Source: JAPSGM01 sp036556985 (GTDB lineage: Bacteria; Chloroflexota; Limnocylindria; QHBO01). From it: 45,687 bases of DNA. The notes beneath the pieces are model-generated. The model was not told the origin of the DNA. It searched no databases and worked only from the letters and a program-made list of their open reading frames with translations. Every line of letters begins with the position of its first letter. Within the stretch, counting starts at the first letter, position 1. The stretch lies in contig DATBIK010000050.1 of NCBI GenBank assembly GCA_036556985.1, forward strand, positions 1 to 45,687, in the 5' to 3' direction. A program made the translations under genes and the position numbers. Of this stretch, positions 30,754 to 39,451 are shown piece after piece.

Positions 30754-32012
30754 TCGGCGGCGCGAACCCGCATCCGCAGGTCGGGTTCGATCGAGAGCCG
30801 CGGATCGTCGGGCGTCGACATCTCCCAGTAGCGAGTGCTCACCGCCAGGCGCATCGGCAGGACGAAGTCGTCGAGGTTGATCCAGTCGACGTCGTTCCAG
30901 AAGTTCAGGCCGCCGCCCATCGGCTCGCCGGCGAAGACGGCCGAGGTCTCCTGATCGAGCCGGGTGGCGAAGTTCGAGGCGGCCGAGAACGTGACCCGGT
31001 CGGTGAGCACCACGAGCCGGCCGGGCCGGTCGATTGCCTCCTCGCCGAGCGCCTGCAGCACCGGCGGGTAGGTGTGGTTGTTGCCGCCGGTGTTCTGCCG
31101 AAGGTCGACGATCACGAGCTCGACCCGCGGCCCGGCAGCGACCCGTCGCAGCTCCTCGATGGCGCCGCCGAGGACCGGCTGGATCTGCGCGTAGCGGACG
31201 TAGACGGCTCGGCCATCGTCCAGCAGCTCCACGGCGAAGTGCGGGTCGTCGTGCTGCGTGTGTCGCAGCCCGTCCCGCGGCGCCAGGCCGTGGAACGGAA
31301 GCCAGCCCGCCCAGGCCCGGAACTCGGCGGACGCCACCGGCGCGAGGTCGACGGTCCGTTCGCCGCTGCCGTCGCTCACGGTGACGGGCACCGCACCGTC
31401 ACCCACGATGCCGAGGCCGCGCAGCACGATCGGCCTCAGCAGGTAGAGCGGCCGGAACGAGGACACCGTGGCCGGCCCGTCGCGCGGAACGAGCGGCGCG
31501 AGGGCTTCGAGGACCTCGTCGAGCGCCGTGCCCCCGACCGCGGTGATGCGCGTCCCGACGAGATTCTCGTGGGGCGGCAGGGCGTCGGTGACGAACACGC
31601 CCTCGTCGAACTCGTAAACGCGGATCGGAAGGACCGGCTCGCGCTCGATGTCCAGCGGGAGGGCGAACTGGTGGCCGTCGCGCTCGGCTGCGAGCGTGGC
31701 CCAGATCCTCATGAGCTCGACCGCGGCGACCTCGGGCGTCAGGTCGGGCAGGCTCGACTTCAGCGCCTCGAGGTCCGCGACGAAGGACGCGCGCTCGGCG
31801 GCATGGAACGGCTCGGGGTGGATGCGCTCGAGAGCGGCGAGCGCCCGGTCGAGCTCGGCGCGCGCCAGGTCGATCGGCCCCGGGCTCGGGTCCTCGCTCG
31901 GCAATGACGATACGGGGCCCGCGGATTCCGCTGCCGCCCCGCACGCGGCGAGCGTCACCGCCAGGATGACGACGAGCGCCACGGCTCCGTGGCGTCGCGA
32001 GAGGACTGACAT
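30696..32012 (-). CDS. S41-family (C-terminal processing-like) peptidase lipoprotein
   Basis: The 438-residue protein starts MSVLSRRHGAVALVVILAVT with a lipobox LAAC, so it should be lipid-anchored outside. After a Ser/Pro linker and a helical region (residues about 50-120) comes a PDZ-like stretch (NLVGTRITAVGGTALDEVLEAL). The S41 catalytic core has VELVIVDLRQNTGGN and VVLTDRVTFSAASNFAT; the serine in TFSAAS is the likely nucleophile. It resembles secreted S41 proteases such as tricorn or retinol-binding-like types. GGAGG lies 4 nt before the ATG at 32012. It lies downstream of marR and an operator palindrome. Confidence 0.9.
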   Translation of the reverse strand: MSVLSRRHGAVALVVILAVTLAACGAAAESAGPVSSLPSEDPSPGPIDLARAELDRALAALERIHPEPFHAAERASFVADLEALKSSLPDLTPEVAAVELMRIWATLAAERDGHQFALPLDIEREPVLPIRVYEFDEGVFVTDALPPHENLVGTRITAVGGTALDEVLEALAPLVPRDGPATVSSFRPLYLLRPIVLRGLGIVGDGAVPVTVSDGSGERTVDLAPVASAEFRAWAGWLPFHGLAPRDGLRHTQHDDPHFAVELLDDGRAVYVRYAQIQPVLGGAIEELRRVAAGPRVELVIVDLRQNTGGNNHTYPPVLQALGEEAIDRPGRLVVLTDRVTFSAASNFATRLDQETSAVFAGEPMGGGLNFWNDVDWINLDDFVLPMRLAVSTRYWEMSTPDDPRLSIEPDLRMRVRAADYFAGRDPLLEAVLAGEAG

Positions 32013-32034
32013 CTGGCCTCCAGCCTGCGAACTG

Positions 32035-32069
32035 CTACCAGGTGGTAGTATCTTGCCACCCGCGGCAAG
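32035..32069. promoter_or_regulatory. Two palindromes between marR and the S41 gene
   Basis: CTACCA-GG-TGGTAG (32035-32048) is a perfect 6-bp inverted repeat in front of the S41 gene. CTTGCC-ACCCGC-GGCAAG (32052-32069) adjoins it. The first is the size of a MarR operator; the second, after the marR stop, could also form an RNA hairpin. Repression of the lipoprotein by the adjacent MarR is plausible. Confidence 0.55.
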
Positions 32070-32093
32070 GTTCATTCCGCGGGGCGGAGGAGC

Positions 32094-32561
32094 TCAGCCG
32101 GCCTCGGCCCGTGCGTCGCGCGCCAGGCGCTCGAGCGCCGCATCCGCGGCTGCCTCGATCTCCTCGAGCGCGGCCTTCGCGTTATCCGGGCGCGCGATGT
32201 GCGCCACGAAGCGTGAGTAGGCCTCCTCGAAGGCGAGGTTCGCCCGGCGGTGCGCGGCCCGTCCGGACGCAGTGAGGCGCAGCATCCGCGAGCGGCCGTC
32301 GCGCGGGTTCGGCTCCTCTTCGACGTGTCCGCGCTCGCGCATCTCGCGCACGTAGTGCGACATCGTGGTCGGAGGCATGCCCACCACCTGCGCCATCTCG
32401 GTGGGTGACAGCGGCTCGAACTCGAGGAGCGCGCTGTACACCGCGTACTCGTCGGGGGTCAGCCCGCTGCCGTCCATGGCGCTGACCAGCAGCGTCCGCA
32501 CCCGCTGGCTGGCGGCAAACAGGTCGAACAGGACCGATGAGCGACGGCGCGCGTCTGCCAT
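32094..32561 (-). CDS. MarR-family transcriptional regulator
   Basis: The 155-residue protein has the MarR fold: dimer helices at both ends (LFDLFAASQRVRTLLVSAMDG; ALEEIEAAADAALERLA), winged helix LSPTEMAQVVGMPPTTMSHYVREMRERGHVEEE and the wing NPRDGRSRMLRLTASG. The ATG at 32561 follows TATCAT by exactly 6 nt, so the message is probably leaderless. A GTG/ATG extension is possible but unneeded. It likely controls the downstream S41 gene through the intervening palindromes. Confidence 0.92.
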   Translation of the reverse strand: MADARRRSSVLFDLFAASQRVRTLLVSAMDGSGLTPDEYAVYSALLEFEPLSPTEMAQVVGMPPTTMSHYVREMRERGHVEEEPNPRDGRSRMLRLTASGRAAHRRANLAFEEAYSRFVAHIARPDNAKAALEEIEAAADAALERLARDARAEAG

Positions 32562-32661
32562 CGACCGATGATACCGGCAGGCCAACGTGGCGCCGAATGG
32601 ACGCCCCCGGGGAGCCGATTGGCCCTGTCACGTGAGCGCGACCGCACCGGAGCATCGGCAC

Positions 32662-33237
32662 ATGGCAGGAATCGGCATCCTGGGCTTCCGCACGGACGAC
32701 CGCGGCCACGCCCACGAGCGACGAGCGCTTCTCGAGCGCGCCACGGTGCGCGAGGTGCTGATGGGGGCGCAGGACAACCTCACCAACGTCCTGGCCGTGG
32801 TGCTGGGCGTCACGATCGGCGCCGGCCGCGCCGAGCTCGTCGCCCTGGCCGGCATGGCCGCGGCGGTCGCGGAGTCGATCTCGATGGCGGGGGTGCTGTA
32901 CACCGCCACCCGCGCGGAGAACGACCTCGACGCGCGCGAGGGGTCCACGGACCGGCGGCGCCATGCGGCGCGACTGGGCCCGGCGGGCGCGGCCATCGTC
33001 ACGGGCCTGGCGGCGCTCGCGGGCGGGCTGCTGCCACTCGCTCCATTCGCGGTGCTGCCGCTCGGAGCCGCCGTCGTCACCGCGCTCTTCGTCTCGGTCG
33101 CGGCGCTCTTCGCGCTGGGGATCGCGACGGCATCCATCACCCGTCGCTCGTGGTGGCGGGAGGGACTGCGCCTCGTGCTCATCGCGGGCTGTGCCGCGGT
33201 GGCTGCGGCACTCATCGGCGCGGCACTGCGCGTCTAG
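32662..33237 (+). CDS. VIT1/CCC1-family transporter
   Basis: The 191-residue membrane protein has the VIT signature: VREVLMGAQDNLTNVLAVVLGV, then LVALAGMAAAVAESISMAGVLYTATRAE with a membrane glutamate, and four later hydrophobic segments. VIT1/CCC1 proteins export Fe2+ or Mn2+. The usual cytoplasmic metal-binding helices between helices 2 and 3 are short here. GGAG is 9 nt before the ATG; a GTG 30 nt earlier is less likely. It is convergent with an MFS gene by 4 nt. Confidence 0.9.
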   Translation: MAGIGILGFRTDDRGHAHERRALLERATVREVLMGAQDNLTNVLAVVLGVTIGAGRAELVALAGMAAAVAESISMAGVLYTATRAENDLDAREGSTDRRRHAARLGPAGAAIVTGLAALAGGLLPLAPFAVLPLGAAVVTALFVSVAALFALGIATASITRRSWWREGLRLVLIAGCAAVAAALIGAALRV

Positions 33238-34430
33238 CCGGCGGCGCGCGTGTCCGAGTGCCGCCAGGCGCCGATGACGAGCAAGGTGGCGGCGAACACG
33301 CCGGCCACCAGCAGCCAGGCGGTCCCGTAGGCCACGCCCCCGTCGACGAGCCAGCCGAAGAGCACCGGGCTCGCCACGAAGCCGATGTAGAAGCCGAAGG
33401 TCAGGATCCCCGTGGCGCGACCCGCGCGCGCGGTGCCCGACGAGGTGATGACCGCCAGGTTGCCGACCGCGTTCCAGGTGACGGCCGACGCGCCGAACAG
33501 CGCGGCCGCCGGCCACGCCAGCCACAGGCCCAGGGATTCGACAGCCACCACGAGCAGCACCGCGACCACCGCGAGCAGTCCCAGGATGAGCAGCGGCAGG
33601 GCGTAATCGCGCATCCGCTCGCTGGCCCAGCCCCAGGCGATGCGGCTGCCGATCCCCACCAGGCCGATGGTGGCCGCCACGCCGCCGGCGAACTCGAGGC
33701 TGGCGCCAGCGCGCTCGACGAGGTAGAGCGGGAGATAGGCGTTGATCGTCGCCACCCCGCTGCCCATGAGGAAGGCGTAGGCGGCGAGCCAGTACACGCC
33801 GTGCGGCAGCGGGCCCGCCGGCCCGTCGGTCCGCTCGCCTGGCACCGGCCGGCGGTCGGGCGGGATGATCGCGAGCGCGAGCAGGATCGCGGCGAGCGGG
33901 AGCAGCGCACTGCCGCCGAGCGCCGTTCGCCAGCCGAGGGCCACCGCCAGCGGGGCGAGGAGCGCTCCGGCGAGGAAGGCGCCGACCTGCACGCCGGACT
34001 GCTTGCCACCCATGATCAGGCCGCGCTCGCCGGGCGCGATGTGCACTGCCACCAGCTTGTTCGTCACCGGGTTGCCGGCGGCCAGTCCCACTCCGGCGAG
34101 CGCGGCCATCGCCAGCAGCACCCCGTAGCCCGGCGCCAGTGCCATGCCCAGCAGGGCAGCCCCCGACGCCGCCACCGCCACGAGCATCACCCGCCGCGCC
34201 CCGAGACGGTCGACCGCCGCCCCCGCGACGAGGGACAGGGTCCCTCCCACCAGGAAGAACGCGGTGGTCAGCAGGCCGATCTCGAACCGCGTCAGCCCGA
34301 ACGCGTCCCGCCAGTCCGGCGCGAGAATGCCGAAGGCGTAGCCGGCGTAGGTGCCGGTCCCCATCATCAGGGCAAGCATCGCGCCGAACGCGAACCGCGA
34401 CGCGACCGGCCGATCGTGAGCGGGGTCCAT
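33234..34430 (-). CDS. MFS transporter, CynX/NimT-like
   Basis: The 398-residue protein has twelve hydrophobic segments. It starts near FAFGAMLALMMGTGTYAGYAFG, then PDWRDAFGLTRFEIGLLTTAFFLVGGTLSLVAGAAVDRLGARRVM, the motif A region of MFS. GNPVTNKLVAVHIAPGERGLIMGGKQSGVQVG matches the CynX/NimT and related subfamily. The substrate is unknown. It overlaps the VIT1 gene by 4 nt tail to tail. Confidence 0.9.
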   Translation of the reverse strand: MDPAHDRPVASRFAFGAMLALMMGTGTYAGYAFGILAPDWRDAFGLTRFEIGLLTTAFFLVGGTLSLVAGAAVDRLGARRVMLVAVAASGAALLGMALAPGYGVLLAMAALAGVGLAAGNPVTNKLVAVHIAPGERGLIMGGKQSGVQVGAFLAGALLAPLAVALGWRTALGGSALLPLAAILLALAIIPPDRRPVPGERTDGPAGPLPHGVYWLAAYAFLMGSGVATINAYLPLYLVERAGASLEFAGGVAATIGLVGIGSRIAWGWASERMRDYALPLLILGLLAVVAVLLVVAVESLGLWLAWPAAALFGASAVTWNAVGNLAVITSSGTARAGRATGILTFGFYIGFVASPVLFGWLVDGGVAYGTAWLLVAGVFAATLLVIGAWRHSDTRAAG

Positions 34431-34683
34431 CGGGGTAATGGTGCCGCATCGCGGCGGGCGAACGGCCAGTCAATCGGTCCCCACAACGCTTGCTCGCTTT
34501 GCCACCAACCCAGATCGGCCATCCGGATGGGACCAACGGCTCCCTGTCCACCGTACCGGCCATGACCGAACCTCTCCGCAGCCGCGCGACCGCCGGCCCG
34601 CGCATGGGCGTGCCGGCGGGACCGGGCCCGCGGCTGGGCACGGGGACGCGGCGCGTCCGAGCGATCCATTCCGAGGTGCATCC

Positions 34684-36663
34684 GTGTCGCGTCCCCGCCT
34701 CCGTCTCGCCGCCCTCCTCGCCATCGTGGTCTCCTGCTCGTCGGTCGGGGGGCCGGCACCCCTCGCCGGCGCGCAGGAGAAGGTCCGCCTCCTCGTCACG
34801 TTCCGGCCCGGTACGGCGTCCGAACATGCGGCGCGGACCATCGAATCCCGTGGCGGGCGCGTGGTGGCCACCATCCCGCAGCTCGGCGTGCGCGTCGTCG
34901 AGCTGCCGGCGGTTGCTGCGTCCCGGGCCCGCGCCACGTGGGCGGCCGACCCGCTCGTGGCCGGCATCGAGGAGGACGGCCTCGTCCAGGTCGACTGGAC
35001 GCCGACGGACCCGCTATGGGCCGGCTACCAGTGGGAGCAGCGCCAGGTCCGGATGCCGCGCAGCTGGAACACCACCCGCGGCGCGCGGACGACGATCATC
35101 GCCGTGGTGGATACCGGCGTGCAGCCGGACCATCCCGATCTCGCAGGGCGTCTGGTCCAGGGGCGTGACGTCCTGAACCGCGACGGCCGCCCCGCGGACG
35201 ACAACGGCCATGGCACCGCGGTTGCCGGCGTGGTCGTCGCCTCGGCGTCGAACGGCATCGGCGTCAGCGGCGGATGCCCGCGCTGCCGGGTCATGCCGAT
35301 CAAGGCGCTCGACGCGAACGGGAGCGGCTACTGGAGCGTCGCCGCCCGGGGCATCATCTGGGCCGCCAACCACGGCGCCGATGTCATCAACCTCTCGTTC
35401 GGCGGGCCGACCGGCGGAAGCACCCTGTACAACGCGATCGCCTACGCCAAGTCGAAGGGCGCCATCGTCATCGCCTCGGCCGGCAACAACAACTCCAGCA
35501 GCCTCTTCTACCCCGCCGCCTTCGACAACGTCATGAGCGTGGCGGCCTCGACCAGCCTCGACCTCCGCTACTCGTGGTCGAATCACTCGACCTCGTGGGT
35601 CACCCTCGCCGCCCCGGGCTGCACCTACAGCACGGCCCTGTGGAGCGCCTACCATTCGTTCTGCGGGACGAGCGCCGCCGCCCCTGTCGTCTCGAGCGTG
35701 GCCGCCCTCGTGCGGTCCCGCCGCCCGGCGTGGACGAACAACCGGGTCGAGAAGGTGCTCATCCGCTCCACGGTCCCGACGCCCTACCCGTTCACGCGGC
35801 ACGGGCGGATCGACGCGTTCGCCGCGGTGCACCGCGCCGACCGCGGCAGCGCACCGCCCGATGGCGTCATGCAGCCGGCCGCGCCGCTGCTGGCCCCCGG
35901 CACCCGGCTCTTCCTCGCGAGAGGCGACCACGTCGGCTACCGCTTCGACGCGTTCGGCGGCGTGGTGGGCAGCCGTCGCATCAGCCTGGCCGCCGCGTCG
36001 GGCGCCGATACCGCGAAGCGGCAGACCATCCCCTACCGCAGTGGAGCGTGGTTCCACGTGGCAACGGGTGACCTCGCCGGATACTGGGTGGCCGAATCGT
36101 CTCGCGCGTACCTCGACCCGCAGGTGCGGCCGACCTGGCCGGCGCTCGATCCCACGCTCGAGGTCAGCTTCGCCGCCGGAACCCACACCGGCTACCGATT
36201 CGACCTGGCCGGGAGCGTCCTCGGATCGAAGGAGCTCGCCCTCGGCGAGGTCGGTGTCGCGCGGACCAGCAAGGTCGCGCGCCTGCCCGGGCACGACGGC
36301 ACCTGGGCCTACATCGTGGACGGCGACCTGGCCGGCTACTGGGTGCGGACGGGCTCCGAGATCGTGCTCCAGACCGACCCGCTGCCTGCGCCCAGCTCGT
36401 CGGTCGTCCTGCGACCGACGGACCCGCAGCTCGCGCCGGCGCAGCCGGTGCGCCTGCTTCCGGGCCGCCACATCGGGTACCGGCTGACCACGAATGGCAG
36501 GGTGCTGCGGCGACGCGTCCTCGATCTCGCCACGACCGCCGAGACGAGGAGCGCGAAGCTGATGCAGCTCCCCGGCCGCGGCGGCTGGTGGCTGTACATC
36601 GTGGAGGGCAAGCTCTCCGGCTTCTGGGTCCGCGCCACCGAGCAGCGCCACCTGCGTCCCTGA
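34684..36663 (+). CDS. Secreted subtilisin-like (S8) protease with three C-terminal repeats
   Basis: The 659-residue protein starts with a signal peptide (LAALLAIVVSCSS), followed by an I9-like propeptide (KVRLLVTFRPGTASEHAARTIESRGG) and a fervidolysin-type S8 domain. The triad is Asp in AVVDTGVQPDHPDL (about 143), His in DNGHGTAVAGVV (about 176) and Ser in GTSAAAPVV (about 330). From about residue 400 three repeats of 85-90 residues follow (DNA 35881, 36148 and 36418). Each has GYRFD or GYRL, then G-V-L/R, a positively charged strand and a GxWxYIVxGxLAGYWVR-type ending. The repeats are not a domain I recognise and may bind the cell surface or substrate. A GTG start with GAGGTG upstream fits. 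Longer upstream frames are rejected. Confidence 0.93.
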   Translation: MSRPRLRLAALLAIVVSCSSVGGPAPLAGAQEKVRLLVTFRPGTASEHAARTIESRGGRVVATIPQLGVRVVELPAVAASRARATWAADPLVAGIEEDGLVQVDWTPTDPLWAGYQWEQRQVRMPRSWNTTRGARTTIIAVVDTGVQPDHPDLAGRLVQGRDVLNRDGRPADDNGHGTAVAGVVVASASNGIGVSGGCPRCRVMPIKALDANGSGYWSVAARGIIWAANHGADVINLSFGGPTGGSTLYNAIAYAKSKGAIVIASAGNNNSSSLFYPAAFDNVMSVAASTSLDLRYSWSNHSTSWVTLAAPGCTYSTALWSAYHSFCGTSAAAPVVSSVAALVRSRRPAWTNNRVEKVLIRSTVPTPYPFTRHGRIDAFAAVHRADRGSAPPDGVMQPAAPLLAPGTRLFLARGDHVGYRFDAFGGVVGSRRISLAAASGADTAKRQTIPYRSGAWFHVATGDLAGYWVAESSRAYLDPQVRPTWPALDPTLEVSFAAGTHTGYRFDLAGSVLGSKELALGEVGVARTSKVARLPGHDGTWAYIVDGDLAGYWVRTGSEIVLQTDPLPAPSSSVVLRPTDPQLAPAQPVRLLPGRHIGYRLTTNGRVLRRRVLDLATTAETRSAKLMQLPGRGGWWLYIVEGKLSGFWVRATEQRHLRP

Positions 36664-36709
36664 CCGGGCGGGGCTGGCGCCGCTGCGGGCCGGGGCCTAC
36701 GATGCGCCG

Positions 36710-36985
36710 ATGAAGGGAGATCGGGTCGAGGCCGTGGTGGATACCGGCCAGGGCACCCAGACCTTCGTCATCGAGGCGACCCGCGCCGGCCGCCGGATCG
36801 AAGTCGCCACGTCACGTGGCGTCGTCGAGGTGAGCGAGGTGACCCGCGGCGGGACGCCGGTGCGCACCGGACGATTCATGTCGAGCCGGCTCATCGCGCT
36901 GGTCGAGCACCCGGCTCACGAGGGGCGCGAGTCGAAGGTGGACGTCTCGACACGTCGTCGGATCACCACGACGAGCGAGGTCTAG
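36710..36985 (+). CDS. Small hypothetical protein
   Basis: The 91-residue protein starts MKGDRVEAVVDTGQGTQTFV, continues IEATRAGRRIEVATSRGVVE and VSEVTRGGTPVRTGRFMSSRLIALVEHPAHEGRESK. It looks like a small all-beta protein without signal peptide. TACGAT lies exactly 6 nt before the ATG, so the transcript may be leaderless. It overlaps the end of the next gene on the other strand by 4 nt. Function is unknown. Confidence 0.65.
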   Translation: MKGDRVEAVVDTGQGTQTFVIEATRAGRRIEVATSRGVVEVSEVTRGGTPVRTGRFMSSRLIALVEHPAHEGRESKVDVSTRRRITTTSEV

Positions 36986-37893
36986 CCGTTCCGCAGGTCG
37001 GAGGTGTCGACCACCTCGAAATGCCGGCCGCGGAGCGACTTCAGCTCGTTCAGCTCCTCGTCGCTCCAGCGCACGTCCGACGTCCCGGTGAAGTACCACG
37101 GGGAGCCGTTGTCGGCCAGGATCATCCCGTAGCGCTTCATGGCGCGCAGGATGACCCGCACCCTCGGGCTGAACTCGCTCACGTCGATCCATCGCTTGAG
37201 GCGGACGCGGAGCCCCATGGGTGGCAGGCTGCGGGACGTCCCGACGCCCGCATGGTGGCGTGCGGGGTAGATGTGCCGGTCGCGCGTGCGCGGGGCGGTG
37301 AATCGGATCGCGTGCATGATCGCGCCGGCCGCGACTTCGTCATAGCGGACGAGGCCAGGGAGGATCGGAAGGCCGGCGGCATCCGCGCTCGTCCAGCCGT
37401 TCGGTCGGAGGGCGTTCGAGGAAAGGTCCCACACCGCGCCGGATCCCGCGTGCCAGCCGTCCCAGCGCTTTCGCGCGTCGAACAGCTCGTAGAGCATGCA
37501 GTCCTCGGTGTCCCACATCAGCAGATGGTGGTCGCTGCCCGCCTCGATCTGCGGATCGGCCGGGATCGGGTAGGAGACGTGGTCGGACTCGTCGTCGTAC
37601 AGGAATTCGACCGTGCGTCGCGGCGTGCTGCCATCGACGACGTTGTAGGGAATGCCGTAGCCCAGGTACTCCCCGAAGTCGGGGTGCAGCGGTCGGTCGA
37701 GGCCGATGCTGCGGATGAGCGTCCGCGAGTTCGGATGGACGGGCAGGCTGTCGACCCGCTTGTTCCACACGTTCGTGCTCGGGAAGAGCGGGCAGTTCGA
37801 TGTCGGTGGCGCGGCCGCGGCGGTGCCGCCGGCGCCGACCACGAACGCCAGGGACGCCGCGATCACCCGTCGCAGGGCCGCGGAACGCTGCAT
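36982..37893 (-). CDS. Conserved secreted protein of unknown function
   Basis: The 303-residue protein has a signal peptide (RVIAASLAFVVGAGGTAAAA) and then a conserved sequence: NCPLFPSTNVWNKRVDSLPVHPNS, LHPDFGEYLGYGIPYNVV, AGSGAVWDLSSNALRPNGWTSADAAGLPILPGLVRYDEV, IMHAIRFTA, ARHHAG and RYGMILADNGSPWYFTG. Similar proteins recur in Actinomycetota and Chloroflexota secretomes, and I know no assigned function. Asp, His and Glu residues in conserved positions could form a hydrolase or metal site, which is conjecture. The ATG at 37893 is preferred to an upstream one that has no signal-peptide benefit. Confidence 0.82.
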   Translation of the reverse strand: MQRSAALRRVIAASLAFVVGAGGTAAAAPPTSNCPLFPSTNVWNKRVDSLPVHPNSRTLIRSIGLDRPLHPDFGEYLGYGIPYNVVDGSTPRRTVEFLYDDESDHVSYPIPADPQIEAGSDHHLLMWDTEDCMLYELFDARKRWDGWHAGSGAVWDLSSNALRPNGWTSADAAGLPILPGLVRYDEVAAGAIMHAIRFTAPRTRDRHIYPARHHAGVGTSRSLPPMGLRVRLKRWIDVSEFSPRVRVILRAMKRYGMILADNGSPWYFTGTSDVRWSDEELNELKSLRGRHFEVVDTSDLRNG

Positions 37894-37952
37894 CACGCCG
37901 TCACTTTCCGCGGTACGGCCGCGCACGGGTACCACCCGTTCGTACATCGGGC

Positions 37953-38897
37953 ATGGGCCGAACGGTGACGCTCCCCGGAGCCGGCGATCCCCCGATCGAC
38001 CGCGGCGGCGCTCTTGCGGCGGCCATCTCCGCGACGCTGTACGGCTCGTCGTACGTGGCCACCGCGCTCGCCCTGCGTGCGTTCACGCCCCTCGGCACCG
38101 GCGCGCTGCGCGGTCTGCTGGGCGGCCTCCTGCTCGGGACGCTCCTGCTGCTCCCGGCCGCCATGGCCCATCGGCCACGCGACCTCACCACCGGCGCGCT
38201 GGCGAGGCTCGCCGTGCTGGGGGCGCTGGCCGGACCGATCTTCGTCATCGGCATGAACACAGCGGTTGCCCTCGCGGGAGCGACGGTCACCGCGTTCGTG
38301 GCCGGCCTGTACGCGGTGCTCGTCGCCGCGCTCGGCGTGCCGCTGCTCGGCGAGCGGCTCGAGCGTGCCACCGTCGCCTGGCTCGGCCTCGCCCTGGCGG
38401 GCACCGCCTTGCTCGGCGACCTGCGCCCGGCACCGGATCTGGCGGCCGGGATCGCGGTCGCGCTGGGCGCCGCGGTCGCCTTCGCGCTGTTCCTGGTCCT
38501 GACGCGCCGCTGGTCGCAGCGCTACCGGCTCCCCGGCGCGATGGTGTCGCTCGTCGCGCTGGCGGAGATGGGGATCGCTCTGGGGATCGTGATGCTGTTG
38601 CGCGGCGACGCGGGCGTGGCGGCCCCGCTGTCCGCGGAAGCGGTGGCGGCGGTGGCCTGGCTTGCGGCAGGACCCGGAGCCCTGGCGGCGATCCTGGTGG
38701 TGATCGGGATGCGCCGGCTGCCCGCGCGGCGCGCATCCGCCTTCCTGCTCCTCAACCCGCCGACGGCCGCGCTGGGTGGGTGGCTGCTCCTCGGCGAGCG
38801 GCTGACCGCGACGCAGCTGGCCGGTGCCGGCCTGGTGCTCGTCTCGATCGCGGGCGCCAGCGGCCTCGTGGCGGCGCGGAGGCCGCGCAACAACTAG
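37953..38897 (+). CDS. EamA/DMT-family transporter
   Basis: The 314-residue protein has ten hydrophobic segments in two EamA repeats, each beginning near the ALAAAISATLYGSSYVATALAL and AVALGAAVAFALFLVLTRRW stretches. The loops GLLGGLLLGTLLLLPAAMA and NPPTAALGGWLLLGERLTATQLAGAGLVLVSI are typical of DMT exporters. The substrate is unknown, but RhaT/RarD-type metabolite efflux is common. It is divergent from the unnamed secreted gene, and its stop overlaps a small antisense gene. Confidence 0.9.
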   Translation: MGRTVTLPGAGDPPIDRGGALAAAISATLYGSSYVATALALRAFTPLGTGALRGLLGGLLLGTLLLLPAAMAHRPRDLTTGALARLAVLGALAGPIFVIGMNTAVALAGATVTAFVAGLYAVLVAALGVPLLGERLERATVAWLGLALAGTALLGDLRPAPDLAAGIAVALGAAVAFALFLVLTRRWSQRYRLPGAMVSLVALAEMGIALGIVMLLRGDAGVAAPLSAEAVAAVAWLAAGPGALAAILVVIGMRRLPARRASAFLLLNPPTAALGGWLLLGERLTATQLAGAGLVLVSIAGASGLVAARRPRNN

Positions 38898-39028
38898 CCG
38901 ACGATCGGGACGAGGATCGTCGCCACCAGGACGACGACGCCGACGAGGACCGCCGCCAGCCCGAGCTCCCGGTCCGGGATGCGCTCGCTGGCGGGCTCGC
39001 CTCGGTCGAAGGGTTCCCCTCGCAGCAT
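38894..39028 (-). CDS. 44-residue small membrane protein
   Basis: The frame encodes a polar head (MLRGEPFDRGEPASERIPDR) and a single C-terminal helix (ELGLAAVLVGVVVLVATILV) ending PIVG. AAAGGAG lies 6 nt before the ATG, and third positions are GC-rich, both good signs for such a short gene. The stop overlaps the EamA stop by 3 nt on the opposite strand. No family is recognised; it looks like a small tail-anchored peptide. Confidence 0.65.
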   Translation of the reverse strand: MLRGEPFDRGEPASERIPDRELGLAAVLVGVVVLVATILVPIVG

Positions 39029-39205
39029 GCCTGCTCCTTTGCTGAATGTCTCCCGTACCTGGGAGGCTATGCAAGCGGCGGGCCGGCCGCCTCGGTGCGC
39101 CGTCGCACCGCGCCTACGTCATTCGGCCGATGGCTCCGCATGGCCGCCCGTGACGGTCCGTTCGGCCCTTGTCGCGGCATCGGTACGGGCGCAGCCTCGG
39201 AGCGG

Positions 39206-39451
39206 ATGACGACCTTGACGGCCTTCCACCCGCTCGAGATCGCCCGCGACCGCTGCAAGGGCTGCGAGCTGTGCGTGCATGCGTGTCCGCAGGGCTGCCT
39301 GTCACTGGATGTCGACGTCGTGAACGTGCTCGGCTACCACCCGGTGCACCTGACCGATGCCTCGGCCTGCACGAGCTGCGCCTTCTGCGCGCGGGTCTGC
39401 CCCGACGCCGTCTTCACGGTGTACGCCGCGCCGAAGGGGGTGGGCCGATGA
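39206..39451 (+). CDS. 2-Oxoacid:ferredoxin oxidoreductase, delta (ferredoxin) subunit
   Basis: The 81-residue protein binds two [4Fe-4S] clusters through CKGCELCVHACP and CTSCAFCARVCP. It carries electrons from the TPP active site of the enzyme. It is the first of four overlapping genes (delta, alpha, beta, gamma order), the arrangement of VorDABC/KorDABC enzymes. The ATG overlaps none of the upstream genes; the next gene starts within its stop (ATGA). Confidence 0.93.
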   Translation: MTTLTAFHPLEIARDRCKGCELCVHACPQGCLSLDVDVVNVLGYHPVHLTDASACTSCAFCARVCPDAVFTVYAAPKGVGR

